Origin: Coix lacryma-jobi var. lacryma-jobi
Lineage: Eukaryota; Streptophyta; Magnoliopsida; Poales; Poaceae
NCBI GenBank assembly: GCA_009763385.1
Contig: CM019823.1
Location: 86,935,104 to 86,999,103, forward strand
DNA: 64,000 nucleotides
Direction of reading: 5' to 3'
Positions within the stretch are counted from its first letter, which is position 1. Each line of letters starts with the position of its first letter. The notes below the pieces were generated by a model that had not been told where the DNA came from, made no database searches, and saw nothing but the letters and a program-made list of their open reading frames with translations. Position numbers and translations under genes: made by a program. Shown here piece after piece: positions 44,186-56,807 of the stretch.

Positions 44186-45626
44186 ACTCTTTTTGCATCA
44201 AGACTCTATGTATGTTACATCTAGATACACAGGATGCTGATATGAAAGAATGAGATGCTCCAGAATCAAATAAGACTGTAACTGGGTGTGAATCAACAAG
44301 GAACGTACCAAACACCACATCTGGTGCTGTCTGAGCTGTCTCTGCTGCAACGTGGTTCACACGACCACGATTGTAGCCCTGGGGCTGGCCTGCGGGACGG
44401 GACTGTGGTGGAGCCGGCTGCCTCAACGGACACTTGTTGGCGAAGTGTCCCATCTGGTTACACTTGTAACACGGGCCAACCTGCCCTGCCCCCTGTGCTG
44501 GACGGGGCTGCTGTGGAGCTGGAAGACCCGGGCGAGGTGCCTGAGCCTGGCGAGGCGGCTGCTGCTGCTGCTGCTGAGGTGGAGCCTGGTACTGTGGAGC
44601 TGGGTGCCTGTACTGAGGAGCGGGCTGCCGGGACTGGGGCGGGCGGTACTGCTGCTGCTGGAGAATCTGCCTGGAAGCTGAGGCAGGTGGAGCATAGCGG
44701 GGACGAGCGGAGCTGCCGGAGGACTGTCCCTGGAACGTCATCTTCCTCTTGCGATCTGCATCGAGGTCCTTCCGTTCCTTCTCCACCGCGAAGGCACGGT
44801 CAACCAGCTTCTGAAATGAGGAATACTCATTTGAAGCTAGGGCATAGCGGAGTCCTGGGTTAAGCCCATGCCTGAAGCAGATAACAATTTTATTATTTAA
44901 CAGGTAGCAAAAGGAATGAACAAGGGTGTATGAAGAATTTATTAATATTAAAGAATGACAGAGATCTTGCCTGAAGCACTCCTGCTTCTTGTCGTCCGTG
45001 TCCACGTCATCTGGGGCGTAACGGGACAGCTGGCTGAACTGCGTGAGATACTCACGCACTGTCATCGCGCCCTGCCTGAGGTCCTGAAACTCTCGGCGCT
45101 TCACCCTGATCTCGCCGAAAGGGACGTACTGGTCGCGGAATGCCTTACGGAACTCCTCCCAAGTGATCGAGTTGGCGTCCGCATGAGCTGCGGTGTAGGC
45201 AGTCCACCAGTTCTTCGCCGGGCCCTGAAGCTGGTGCGCGGCGTAGAGGGCCTTATCAAGGTCCCCGACATGGGCAAGCTGCAACTTGCCTGTAATCGTC
45301 TCGAGCCAATCATCTGCATCCATTGGCTCTATGGCGTGGTGGAACACTGGAGGGCGCGTCGTCATGAAGCTCCTGAGAGTGTCATCCGGTCGGGGTGGCT
45401 GTGCAGCTCCTGCACCCTGAGCTCCCTGAGCAGCCTACGCCATCTGCTGCATATGCTGCATCATCTAGGCCATGTTCTGCATCATCTGGTTCTGCACCTG
45501 GGCCATCTGGAGCGGGTCATACGGAGGCGGAGGTGGAGGTGGATGGGGATGAGGCGGCTGGTTGCCACCTGCCCCGCTCCCGCCAGCGTTACCGGCGTTA
45601 CCCGCGCTGCTCCTGGTGTCAACCAT
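44186..45626 (-). pseudogene. D1 gag and protease start, with intron-like block
   Basis: ATG at 45626 (MVDTRSSAGN) opens the frame. Two TAG stops at 45467-45465 and 45437-45435 lie in a Met/Gln-rich segment. From 45365 the frame is open: gag core (WLETITGKLQLAHVGD, WWTAYTAAHADAN, VREYLTQFSQLSRYAPDD), a Pro/Gln-rich stretch, the zinc knuckle CYKCNQMGHFANKCP, and the protease site LFDSGASHSFIS. Residues encoded by 44970-44872 interrupt a conserved ECFRHGLNPGLR segment (see the separate entry). A frameshift near 44190 separates the protease from the rest of pol. Confidence 0.88.
44872..44970 (-). other. 99-bp in-frame block in D1 gag with GC-AG intron borders
   Basis: On the minus strand the block begins GCAAGATCTCTG after CTTCAG and ends in GTTATCTGCTTCAG before GCATGGGC. 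It is AT-rich, has a pyrimidine-rich 3' part and no stop in the gag frame. Its removal restores the usual gag sequence at that point. Both junctions share TGCTTCAGGCA, so it may equally be an insertion with an 11-bp direct repeat. Confidence 0.65.
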
Positions 45627-45989
45627 CTGTTACATTTTCCAGGAGTAAGAGTGAGATATGATAAATAGATATATAACAACCCTGATTTGGTTAGTTATTT
45701 CGATTAGTAAAATATTTTAAACAAATGATGTCGCTGCAACCTGACGGTCGCAACACACCAACAATCATTACAAAGAACCAAAACATTACATATGCACAAG
45801 TACATGTCAGACAACGTGCTACGTGATCAAACAATTATGGTGGACAACCTACTATTGGAGGACCTACTTTTAAACTGAGTTTGAATTTTCAGCAGAGAAA
45901 GACTACAAAGGTGGGAAATAGGGTGAGGCTTTTAAAAATAGTTTTGTAAACTCGACGACTGACTAGAGTAGCGTCCTACGGTCAACACG

Positions 45990-46001
45990 GCTTTGATACC
46001 A
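45990..46001 (-). promoter_or_regulatory. primer binding site of D1 (initiator tRNA-Met type)
   Basis: The minus strand reads TGGTATCAAAGC, three bases after the LTR end. Confidence 0.88.
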
Positions 46002-46004
46002 CTC

Positions 46005-49000
46005 TGTGACACCCCAATTTTAAGAACAAAATTGGAGCACAATATATGTATGCCAGGATCAATTTTCATACATATATCCACATCATAGTAAATATCAAAA
46101 CAATGCTTTATTAATATATCGTACATTATTACATAAATGACCCTCGGGTCTGAAAGGAAAAGTACAGACTCTCATGATAACTGACTCCTATGAAGACTCT
46201 GAAGAAGACGCGGAAATCTGGACTCCATCTCCACAGGAAGGTCGACCGGGGGTAGCGCCATCCTAGTACAGGTCGTCAGGGTCGTAGCCTCCGTCTTCTG
46301 GATACTCTGCTCCTCGTACGCGTAGTGTCCAGCGTTTGGGTGGGGTAGCAGGGGGACAAAGAGGAAGGGTGAGTACATCAAAATGTACTCCGCAAGTGTA
46401 GGAAATATATGCTTATGAGGCTTATAACAAAGGTAGCCTGACTTTGTTTGACTCAAGCGCCTAAAGCGACACACCCTATTAATCCTATTAATCCTATGCA
46501 CCTATTTACTAGGTTATAGCCACAGACTCTGTAGTAAAGTAACAACACTCGGAGTCGCACCGAGCAATCCACACTCGGAGTCACACTGAGCAACCAACAC
46601 CTGAAGTCCATCAGGCAGCCACACCTGAAGTCCATCAGATGACCCGAACCCAGAACCAACCAGTATCCAACTAATCTCGAAGAAGTCCAAGCCGCTCGTG
46701 ACCGTGAGCACGGCTGATATATCAGTTTTACACTCTGCAGAGGTTGCACATCGTTACCCATGAGTCGTGCAGATCCCGTCACGCTAAACACTGCCAAGGT
46801 GCATAGCAGGTTGCACTGCAAGGCCTTTACAAAGCCCCTCCAAGCCTGTGTTACACGTACTCTAAGGTTTCATCCCCGTACATAAGTCAGCGACCCCAGG
46901 GACCCCCTCTTGAGCCACTAAACAAACCCCGTGTAGCATAACTCGGAGGAAACTAATTAATTAGCCAGGTCCAGCCCATCCAGATCTCATGGTTGCGCTG
47001 TCAAGCCGGGTTACATGCTCTGAGAACCGGGTCCTAGGGATCCAGGCAGAATATGTCTAGCACGAGCCCCGAACCAAAAACCAAAAGCAGCTGCCGAGTC
47101 CCACGACACAAAACCACCAATACGGGTCCATCCTGCCGGATTTACCTAATAACCATGTTACTACAAAATTACCCTGTCCACATTCGTTTCATAGTTCATT
47201 AATCAAGTTTATAAACATTATAACTCCCATCCCAAACATGACTGCAGGGCTAAGCAAAACACCTACCCGAACATCCCAAAACAGGCGACAAGGATAATAT
47301 ATACAAATTCTAGTAAACCATAACATGGGATTCAAATTTATGACAAGCATGCATCTACAAGATCTAACTACTCTAGTACCAAAAGTAAAATAAAGTAGGT
47401 GCAAGATGTTCAAGGACACTTGCCTTCGGACTGGGTCGAATCAACTGGGTCGCAAGGATGGTATGGAGCGTCCTCGTACTCCGCACTCTCTGGCCCAAGC
47501 AACATACATGGCACATACAAAGCGAAATGAATAATAGTACAACAAATAGTATGAAAATAGTAAACTAATAGATCTACTGCGTAGAGAACGAAATTATAAA
47601 TCTAACGCAAGTTGAACGGGTCGATTCGGAGTTAAAACGCAAAAGTTATGGGCATTTGAAGTTAGATGGCAATTCTGTAAATAAGTGAAACTCATTTTGT
47701 GGATTGAAATAAATAAAATCAGAAAAGATTAGGCGCCTGGACCGCGCCTCAATTATACGATGGTGCAGGGGCTAGATGGCAAGAACTCGGCTGACTCAGT
47801 CTACTGTGTATGTGGACGACGGGTTTATTTCAGGAAAAGGCAGGGGCTCTTTAACAAAAGCGCATGGCGAAGGGGTACGTTTGATTCTTGGCCGTTGATC
47901 TGCCAACTGATGGCCGAGATTAGATCGGGATGGGCAGCGGCGCAGAGGACTGCGCCTCATTTTAGGGAAAAGGTGAGGGGCTTATACGAAAGTTTTTCAA
48001 GACTCAGTGCACAGTGCCTTGTGGAGCGCGGGTTGGTTCACCGAAAGATGAGGGGTTCTTTTGTAAAAGACGTGCGGCGTGGCGCGGCTGCTGGTGTGTC
48101 GGCGATGTGGCGCCATGTGGCTCATCCTGGTTGGCTTGGCTCACCATGCATGCGGTGGACCGGGGAGGAGCCGACGCCGTGCACTGGGTTCACCGTCCGG
48201 TGTATACCCCTTCACCTGGACTTCTAATCTGAACCGTAGGAGTGGGATTCAACGGCTCAGAGGGAAAAAAAGGCAGGTGGTGGCGACCGGAACCGAAGGG
48301 GAGCCCGGTGGCGCCATGGCTCCGCCGAGGCGAAGCTCGCCGGCGCTCGCGGGAACGTGCCTAGGGGGCGATAGAGACCGTGGGAGTAGATGGGATCGAA
48401 AGATGAGCTTACAGCGGTCTCGAAGAAGGGATCGGTGGCGCCCGATCTGGCCTGGAGGCGGTCAGGGACGGTGTGGAGCGGACGGCGGCGCTCTGGTGTC
48501 TGGTGAGGTCAGCGATGGTCCTCCCGGCGCTGATTCTCTCCGTGCTCGGTTCTTCGGACGCGGCATGACTCCGTGATGCCGATGGAGGAAGGAGCGAAGT
48601 CGGTGGTGCGGCTCTGGTGGCGGTGGTTTACGACGTCGTCGAGGTGCCCGTGAGCTCCAGTGAGGGAGGGCAATGGCGATGGCGGCTCGGAAGGGAAAAG
48701 AGGAAGGCTAGGACGCGAGCGGAGCTTTTTGTAGGCCTAGAGGAAGGGGTGGCGGCTCGTCCTGCCGCTGCGGATCGATCTGCTCGGGGCGCTTGGTTCT
48801 ACGGAATGGGCGGGGAGGAGGTTGGGGAAAGAGCTGACGAGTGGAGCCCGCGCGTCAGCGGTGGAGAGAGGAGCGGCGGCGTTGCGGCTGTGCGTGCGGT
48901 CCGGCGGCTTGCGCGTGGGCCGACGCAGCTTCGCGGGCCGGCGCGGTGAGCGACCTGGGGAGAGTTGGGCCGGCTTGCTGGCACTGCGCGCGCGGAGGCG

Positions 49001-49490
49001 AGAGCAAGAGCGGCTCGGGCCGGGAATGAGGCAGGCCGGAGGGAGGGGGCCGGGGCGTGTGCGGTGGGGGAGAGGGGAGAGCCGGGTTGGGCTTGGCCCA
49101 TGGCGAGAGAGGGGAGGGGTAGAGGCCCAAACCAAATCCTTTCCCTTTTCTTTTTAGTTTATTTTCAAAACTCTTTTGCAAATTCATTTCAAATCCAATT
49201 TCAAATCAGTTTGAAATCAAATAAGTTTTGCAGAGTTTTGGAAATAAAACTTGGGATTTGATTTTATAAAGTTTTTCATAAATATTTTAATGTTTTCTAA
49301 ATAGAATAAATTCGACTCGCCCTATACGGGTTTAATAAATTTATTTTCCACTCAAAAAAATATGCAATGGCATGAATGCAACATGAAAATGATAAATAAA
49401 TTTTATTTTCCTCCTCTAATAAACGAGCCAACCTATTTAATTTCTAATTCCTTTTATTAAATTGGGGAAAAATTAAATCAGGGTGTTACA
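46005..49490 (-). repeat. 5' LTR of chromovirus D1 (3,486 bp)
   Basis: Same termini as the 3' LTR. The two copies differ by scattered substitutions and 1-4 bp indels. Confidence 0.93.
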
Positions 49491-49495
49491 GTCGT

Positions 49496-52196
49496 CTACC
49501 CCGCGCATGTCGACCGCGGCTTCTCACGAGTTGTCGAACCACCTCGGCGAGCCACCATCAGAGAGTGGTACCGTGAGCTGCAGTCCCGGCGCGAGCCGGG
49601 GCGGCGCGACGTCAACAACTCCGACCCCGACGAGTATGACTACCACGACCCTGACCTTTGGGACCCCACCAGGGAGTGCTTCCAACTCGAGGGGGTCGTG
49701 GATGATGCCAAGGACGATGACGACGGCGACGCCAGGCCGGTGCTCAACCTCGAAGCACCCAGCAACGTGGCTATGGCAGGCGGATCACACGTTCAGGGGA
49801 GGAACGAACCCCCGGCACCGGCTGCACCATCTCAGCACAGCGACGACCGGGTGGCGCAGCTCGCGCAGCTGCGGGAGGCCATCGCCAAGGCTGAGGAGGA
49901 ACGACAACGCCTGCTGCAGCTCGAGAAAACTCTAGCACAGGAACCAGCCCAGCCTCGAGGCGCCGGTGTTCGTGGCCGCGCTCGAGAGGTCCACCGGCAG
50001 ATCCTCGAGGACGGGGCACAGGCATGCCCCGAGGTGCGTTTCCCGCGAGCCGGGCAGAACGTGGTGGCGGCGGCAATGCTGCTCCGTGATCTACCCGCCG
50101 TCGCCAACCCTGACGCTAGGCGCATGCTCAGGGAAATGAAGAACCTCCTCGAGACAGCCGCTGTGTAGCAAGCCGAGAGTTCAGCCTCGCGATGGCACGG
50201 GGCGGCCTCGGGGAAGCCAGCAGACGTGCCCCGCAACGAGCGGGAGATGTCCGTCCACCAGCCGGACGCCCCTTGAGCTAGGCCAGTCTGGGAACGGATC
50301 GTCGACAACAGGCCACCTCGAGATGCCAATGACGCCCGCAATGACATCAACCGCCGGCGCAAGGACAAAGGGGCTGAGGAGCGTGGCTATAACGCCCATC
50401 GAGGAGGACGTTATGACAGCGACGAGGACCGGCAAGCCCTCGAGCCCCCGGGCCCCAGGGTCTTCAGCCGGGCCATCCGCGGCTCAACCCTCCCCGACCG
50501 CTTTCGACCACCGACCAACATCGTGAAGTATGACGGGGAGGTCGAGCCCAAGCTATGGCTCTCCGACTTCCGCCTGGGCTGCCAACTGGGCGGGGCGAAG
50601 AGCAACGACCGCGTGATCATACGCCAGCTCCCACTCTACCTCTCGGACACCGCCCATCGGTGGCTCGAGGGGCTCCCGTCGGATCGGATCCACGACTGGG
50701 CCGACCTAGTCAGGGTCTTCGATGGGAATTTCAAGGGGACCTGCGTGCGCCCAGGCAACCCCTGGGATCTACGACGTTGCAGGCAGACGGCGGATGAACC
50801 CCTCCGTGACTTCGCTCGGCGATTCTCGAAGCAGCGCCTCGAGCTCCCCCACGTGCCTGATGAGGATGTCATCTCAGCGTTCCTCGCGGGCACGACATGC
50901 CAAGAGCTAGTCCACGAGCTAGGGCGCTACCGTCCCAGGACGGTCGAGGATCTGATGGATCGGGTCACCAACTTTGCCTCAGGCGACGAGGCAGTAGGGG
51001 CCTTCTTTGGCCGCCCCATGGACAAAGGCAAGACGAAGGCCGCACTGGAGGGCTCGAGCAAGGGCAACAACGTCAAGAACCGCAACAACAACAACAAAAA
51101 GAAGAGGAACAAAGGCAAAGGTCAGAAGGCGAAGCACGACGCCGATGACGACGACGACGAAGAGGTGCTCGCGGGCGCCCTCGAGCACAAGAAGCCTCGA
51201 GGCCCCCCTGACGGGGCTGTCTTCGACACAATGCTCGAGGATCCCTGTCCCTATCACAAGGGTCCCACGAATCACAAGTTGAAGGACTGCCGGTTGATGA
51301 AGAGCTTCTACTCTGGGCTCGGCGACAAGAAGGAAGACGCGCCTAAGGGCAAGAACAACAATCGACGCGACGACGGGGATGCAGACTTCCCCCCGGTGCG
51401 CGACTGCTTCATGATCTATGGGGGCCCGACCATCGGGCTCTCGGCTCGAGAGAGAAAGAAGGAGCGCCGGGAGATCTTTGCACTCCGCCACGACGCCCCC
51501 CGGTACCTCGACTGGTCTGATGCGCCGATCACGTTCGACCGTGACGACCATCCGGACCATGTCGTGAATCCGGGGGCATACCCCCTCGTCGTCGACCCCG
51601 TCATCATCGACGTGCGGTTCTCTAAGGTGTTGATGGATGGGGGCTCGAGCCTCAACATCATATACCTCGAGACCCTCGACCTCCTGGGGATTTCGAGGGA
51701 CCAGCTCCGACCCAGCGTTGGGGGGTTCCACGGAGTCGTACCAGGGAAGAAGGCACACCCCCTCGGGCGCATCGACCTACCTGTCTGCTTTGGCACGCCG
51801 GCCAACTTCCGCTGGGAGACGCTCACCTTCGAGGTGGTCGGGTTCCAAGGGACCTACCACGCCATCATCGGCAGGCCCGGCTACGCCAAGTTCATGGCGG
51901 TCCCCAACTACACGTACTTGAAGCTCAAGATGCCGGGGCCAAAAGGGGTCATCACCGTCAACACCTCCTACGAGCACGCGTACCACTGCGACGTGGAGTG
52001 CGTCGAACGCGGGGAGGCCAATGTCCACCTCGACTCGCTCGAGGCCTTAGCTACCCTGGCCACCGAGGAGGCCCCAGAAGCAAAGCGCCACGCTGGCACC
52101 TTCGAGCCGGCGGAGCACACCAAGCAGATACCCGTCGACCCGACCTCGACCAATGGCAAGACGCTGGCCATCAGCGCCAGCCTCGAGCCCAAATAG
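49496..52196 (+). pseudogene. Tat gag (C-terminal part) and protease, with in-frame stops
   Basis: One reading frame runs from the junction at 49496 through TAG (50166-50168), TGA (50274-50276) and TAG (52194-52196). The part before 50168 has an acidic stretch and a coiled coil (about 49850-49950). From 50523 on is the retrotransposon gag core (KLWLSDFRLGCQLGGAK, WLEGLPSDRIHDWADL, FAGNFKG-like VFDGNFKG, FARRFSKQR). Then come a Lys/Asn/Asp-rich linker, CPYHKGPTNHKLKDC (a C-H-H-C knuckle-like motif at about 51246-51290) and the protease with MDGGSSLNIIY (about 51630). The gag packages element RNA and the protease cuts the polyprotein. Confidence 0.85.
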
Positions 52197-53561
52197 GAAG
52201 CAGTGCTCGTCGACTTTCTCCGTGCGAACATCGACATGTTTGCGTGGAGCCCCTCGGACATGCCATTCATACCGAGGGGAGTCGCCGAGCACGCCTTGGA
52301 GATCCAGGCCGGGTCCAGACCGGTGAAGCAACGCCCGCGCCGCTTCGACGAGGAGAAGCGTAGGATCATCGGCGAGGAGGTGAACAAGCTTTTGGCGGCC
52401 GGGTTCATCAAGGAGGTATTTCACCCAGAGTGGCTAGCTAACCCTGTACTAGTTAGGAAAAAGAATGGAAAAATGCGGATGTGTGTAGACTACACTGGTC
52501 TGAATAAAGCATGTCCAAAAGTTCCATTTCCTTTACCTAGAATTGATCAGATTGTCGATTCCACTGCGGGGTGTGAAGTACTTTCGTTTCTCGATGCGTA
52601 TTCCGGTTACCACCAGATTAAGATGAAAGAATCCGACGAAATCGCTACCTCTTTTGTTACGCCTTTTGGTATGTATTGCTATGTTACAATGCCCTTCGGC
52701 CTTCGAAACGCCGGGGCAACGTATCAGCGTTGTATGCAGCATATCTTTGGCGAACATATAGGCAAAACCGTCGAGGCCTACGTCGATGACATCGTGGTCA
52801 AGACCAAGGAAGTCGGGGACCTCATCAGCGATCTCGAGACCACATTCGAGTGCCTCCGGGCCAAGAATGTGAAGCTCAACCCCGAGAAGTGTGTCTTTGG
52901 TGTGCCCCGGGGCATGCTACTTGGCTACATTGTCTCACAACGGAGGATCGAGGCCAACCCTGAAAAAATCACAGCAGTCACGAGGATGGGCCCAGTTCGA
53001 GACCTCAAGGGCGTACAAAAAGTGACAGGCTGCCTAGCCGCTCTCAGCAGGTTCATCTCGAGGCTAGGGGAAAAGGCGCTACCTCTCTACCGCCTACTGA
53101 AGAAGACAGAGCGCTTTGCGTGGACTGTCGAAGCCGAGGAGGCCCTAACCAAGTTGAAGGGGTTGCTGACTTCCGCGCCAATTCTCATGCCACCACGACC
53201 ATCCCAGGGTGACGATCCCCCCGAGCCTCTCCTCCTCTATGTGGCCGCAACCACGCAGGTGGTCAGCACGGTCATAGTCATCGAGAGGAACGAGGAGGGT
53301 CACGCGTTACCGGTCCAACGACCGGTGTACTTCATCAGTGAGGTGCTCTCCGAGGCCAAGGTCCGGTACCCGCACATCCAGAAGCTGCTCTATGGCATCA
53401 TCATCACGAGGCGCAAGCTCCAGCACTACTTCCTCGCTCATCCCGTAACGGTGGTGTCATCCTTCCCCCTCGGAGAGATCATCAACAATCGGGAGGCCAC
53501 GGGGCGCATCGCCAAGTGGTCTGCCGAGCTAATGGGGGAGGCCGTCACCTACGCTCCATGA
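52197..53561 (+). pseudogene. Tat reverse transcriptase and first RNase H, with terminal stop
   Basis: Same frame as gag, entered after the TAG at 52194. RT motifs: FIKEVFHPEWLANPVLVRKK, CVDYTGLNKACPK, FLDAYSGYHQIKM, PFGLRNAGATYQR and the catalytic YVDD at about 52779-52790. The RT-linked RNase H-like domain follows (LLLYVAATTQVVST ... FISEVLSEAKVRYPHIQKLL). A TGA at 53559-53561 stops it just before the second RNase H. The stretch 52421-52700 is much lower in GC than the rest of the frame. Confidence 0.9.
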
Positions 53562-55475
53562 AAAGCCATCAAGTCGCAAGCGTTGGCGGACTTCGTTGCT
53601 GAATGGACCGACACCCAGCTCCCGCCGGCGCAAATCCAAGCCGAGCTCTGGACTATGTACTTCGACGGATCCCTCATGAAGACAGGGGCAGGCGCAGGCC
53701 TGCTCTTCATCTCGCCCCTCGGAGTCCACATGCGCTACCTGCTATGTTTGCACTTCCCCGCCTCCAACAACGTTGCTGAGTATGAGGCCCTCGTCAATGG
53801 GCTGCGCATCGCCGTCGAGGTCGAGGTCCGACGCCTCGACGCTCGAGGGGACTCGCAGCTCGTCATCAACCAAGTCATGAAGGTCTCGAGCTGTGTCGAC
53901 CCCAAGATGGAAGCATACTGCGGGGAGGTGCGCAAGCTAGAAGATAAGTTCTACAGCCTCGAGCTCAACCACATCGCTCGAAAGTACAACGAGGCCGCAG
54001 ACAAGCTGGATAAGTTAGCATCCACGCGCGGCACAGTCCCACTAGATGTCTTCTCAAGGGACATTTTTGAGCCATCCGTCAAAATCGGCCCGGGGGCTGG
54101 CCCCTCGACGCCACTCCTCGAGCCGGACACAGGGGCTCAACCTTCAACGCCACCCCTCGAAAATGACCCCTCGACATCCGCTGAGGCAATGCAGATTGAT
54201 GCACCCGCCTCTTCTTCATCACGACACCTCGACTGGCGGACGCCCTTCCTTGACTACCTGACGCAAGGCGTGCTACCAGAGGACAAGACGGAGGCCCGAC
54301 GTATCGGTCGAAGGGCCAAGACCTACGTCATCTACGGCGACGAACGAGAGATGTACCGTCGAAGCCCATCAGGAATCCTTCAGCGCTGCATTCCCCTCGA
54401 AGAAGGACGCAGACTCCTCGATGACATGCACTCGGGGGCTTGCGGCCATCACGCAGCGCCAAGGACCCTGGTGGGGAACGCCTTCCGACAAGGCTTCTAC
54501 TGGCCAACTGCCATCGGAGACGCCAAGCGCCTGGTCCAAGCTTGCCAAGGGTGTCAGTTCTACGCCAAGCAAAAGCACCAGCCCGCGCACGCCCTGCAGA
54601 TGATCCCCATCACTTGGCCGTTTGCCATCTGGGGGCTCGACCTCATGGGTCCCCTCAAGATGACAACTGGAAAGTACATGCATGTGCTCGTGGCCATCGA
54701 CAAATTCACCAAGTGGATTGAAGCTAAACCTGTAGGTGACCCCACCTCCAAGAAGGCCGTCGAGTTCATCGCCCACATCATGTACCGGTTTGGGGTGCCT
54801 AACGTCATCATCACCGACAATGGCACCCAATTCATGGGCAAAAAGTTCACCAACTTCTGCGACGACAACAACATTCGCGTGACCTGGGCCTCGGTCGCGT
54901 ACCCTCAATGCAACGGGCAGGTCGAGCGCGCCAACGGCATGATACTCCATGGGCTGAAGCCGAGGCTGTTCAAAACCCTCAAGAATTTTGGGAAGGGGTG
55001 GGCCGCAGAGCTCGCCTCGGTGCTGTGGGTCCTCAGGACTACGCCGAGTCGAGCCACCGGGTTCACTCCGTTCTTCCTAACCTACGGCGCCGAGGCTGTC
55101 CTGCCTACGGACCTTGAGTACGTCTCCCCTCGACTTCGAGCCTACAACGAGCAAACCAACGACGAGAGGCTTGCCAACGCCAAGGACCAGCTCGAGGAGG
55201 CTCGAGACGTGGCGCTCATCAACTCTGCGCGCTACCAGCAAACACTTCGACGCTACCATGACAAGCACGTGCGCAAGAGGGACCTGACGGTGGGGGACCT
55301 CGTGCTTCGACGGCGGCAGGATAATCGAGGGCGCCACAAGCTCACCCCTCCATGGGAGGGCCCATACACCGTAGCTGAAGAGCTCAAGCCAGGAACGTAC
55401 AAGCTCTACAACGAGCAAGGCAGGATCCTGGCGAACGCGTGGAACATTTCTCAGCTACGTCGCTTCTACCCTTAA
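53562..55475 (+). pseudogene. Tat second RNase H and integrase
   Basis: Open in the gag-pol frame to TAA at 55473-55475. The second RNase H shows MYFDGS, NVAEYEAL and ARGDSQLVI; a second, plant-like RNase H is a known mark of the Tat lineage. Integrase follows: an H-H-C-C finger (HSGACGHH ... CQGCQFY), then the triad in WGLDLMGP, ITDNGTQF and NGQVERAN, and a C-terminal domain with VGDLVLRR and WEGPY. The stop upstream (53559) removes it from the polyprotein unless read through. Confidence 0.9.
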
Positions 55476-56033
55476 AAGCCTCGAGGCCTTGTTCATTTTG
55501 TTACTTTGTACAAACATGTCAAAAATGAATGAACAAACTCGCGCATTGTCTTTCATTTCACTTAGCAACTTAAGGTAGCCTCGACCCTGCTTTGCTCAGG
55601 GTCAAGCCTCCCTCGGGGGCTGACAGGGGGGAACCCCCTTTAGACCTTTAGACTCCGGAAAAAGTGCGTTTTCTTTTCAAAAAATTTGACCCTCGTCTCG
55701 ATTCGCACCTCGAGCATACTAGCAATGTCTAAATCCGTAAATACCTCGAGCCTCCAAGAGTCGGGGGGCGTCGACGTAGACGGCAACCTATGCCCCTGGG
55801 CTACGGTACCCTGCCTACGCCTCTCCTCGAGGAACTCGTGACGCGTATCGAAGGAACACAGACCAAGCCGGTTGAAGCTCGAGCTTGCGATAAAGAGAAA
55901 TGATCGAATAAATTTGAAAAGAAAACAGCTTCTTTAAACAAACAAGTCATATACACATATCGGCCTCGACGGGCCATAAGTCATGATATGAATTCTTACA
56001 AGGGCCTCGACGCCCAAATTTGGCACGCAGGCC
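55476..56033. other. non-coding gap between Tat pol and the antisense gene
   Basis: About 560 bp where the two converging genes end. AT-rich at 55487-55560, then CTCGAG-rich. No gene seen. Confidence 0.6.
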
Positions 56034-56807
56034 TCAATCTTCATCGGTCTGGTACTCCTCCCAAAGCTCTTCTGCTGCGGGCTCAGCCTCGATGTCCGGG
56101 CCAGGAGGAGGGGGGCCACCTGCACCACTGTCCGCATCGGGAGGCAGCACGCCCTCCTCGAAGAGCTTCGCGAGCGCCGCCCCCGGCCTCTCCACCTTCT
56201 CCAGGATCTTGTTGACGCGGCGGTCGTTCCACTCCTCGTCCTTCCCCTCGATCTCGACGAAGCCCTTGGCAACGACGTTGACCGGGTAGCGGAAGCCAGA
56301 GCGGACGGCTGCAAGCGCCTGCTTTACACCATGGTGGAGAGCGCTCCAGACGCGGTACCGCGCGGCCATGTCAAAGAAGCACAGAGCGTCAACCAGGGCG
56401 TCGCCTCGAGCCACCGTGCCCTCGGCCATGGCCAGCAGGTCGACACCCCACATGGAGCCGAGCCTGTCAAGGGTGACGCGTGCTCGTTTCGCCACCATGG
56501 TTTCACCTTGGAGTTGCTCCATGAGAGCCTTATTCGTCTCGCGGAGCTCCTCGGAGGTCTTCTCGATGTCTACACAACGAACAGAAGGGAGTAAGTCTGC
56601 GGCGTGGCAAGAATCCTGAAATCAAAGCAAGACGAGGCATGAAGATTACCTTGGCAGTGCACGCCCAGAGCGGCGAAGTCGCTGGTAAGGACCTCGATGC
56701 GCTGCTCGAGTGTGCGCTTCTGGGACAGCGCGTCGAGTTTTTCGCCCCTAAGGTCCTCGACCAGCTTGCCCGTCTGCGCGAGGGCCTGATCCTTTTGGAT
56801 CACCACC

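Larger units (their letters stand above)
37497..49490 (-). mobile_element. Ty3/gypsy chromovirus, Tekay/Del type (D1), 12.0 kb, TSD GTCGT
   Basis: LTRs are at 37497-40977 and 46005-49490, nearly identical. The target duplication GTCGT is at 37492-37496 and 49491-49495. The 5.0 kb inner part reads on the minus strand: PBS, gag, protease, RT, RNase H, integrase, chromodomain, PPT. Long LTRs of about 3.5 kb, an initiator-tRNA-Met PBS and a C-terminal chromodomain are typical of Tekay/Del. It is inserted in gag of T1. Confidence 0.95.

Noticed and set aside
53583..55475. A separate gene starting at 53583
   Set aside because: It is in the same frame as the RT and is separated only by a stop at 53559, so it is the rest of pol and not an independent gene.
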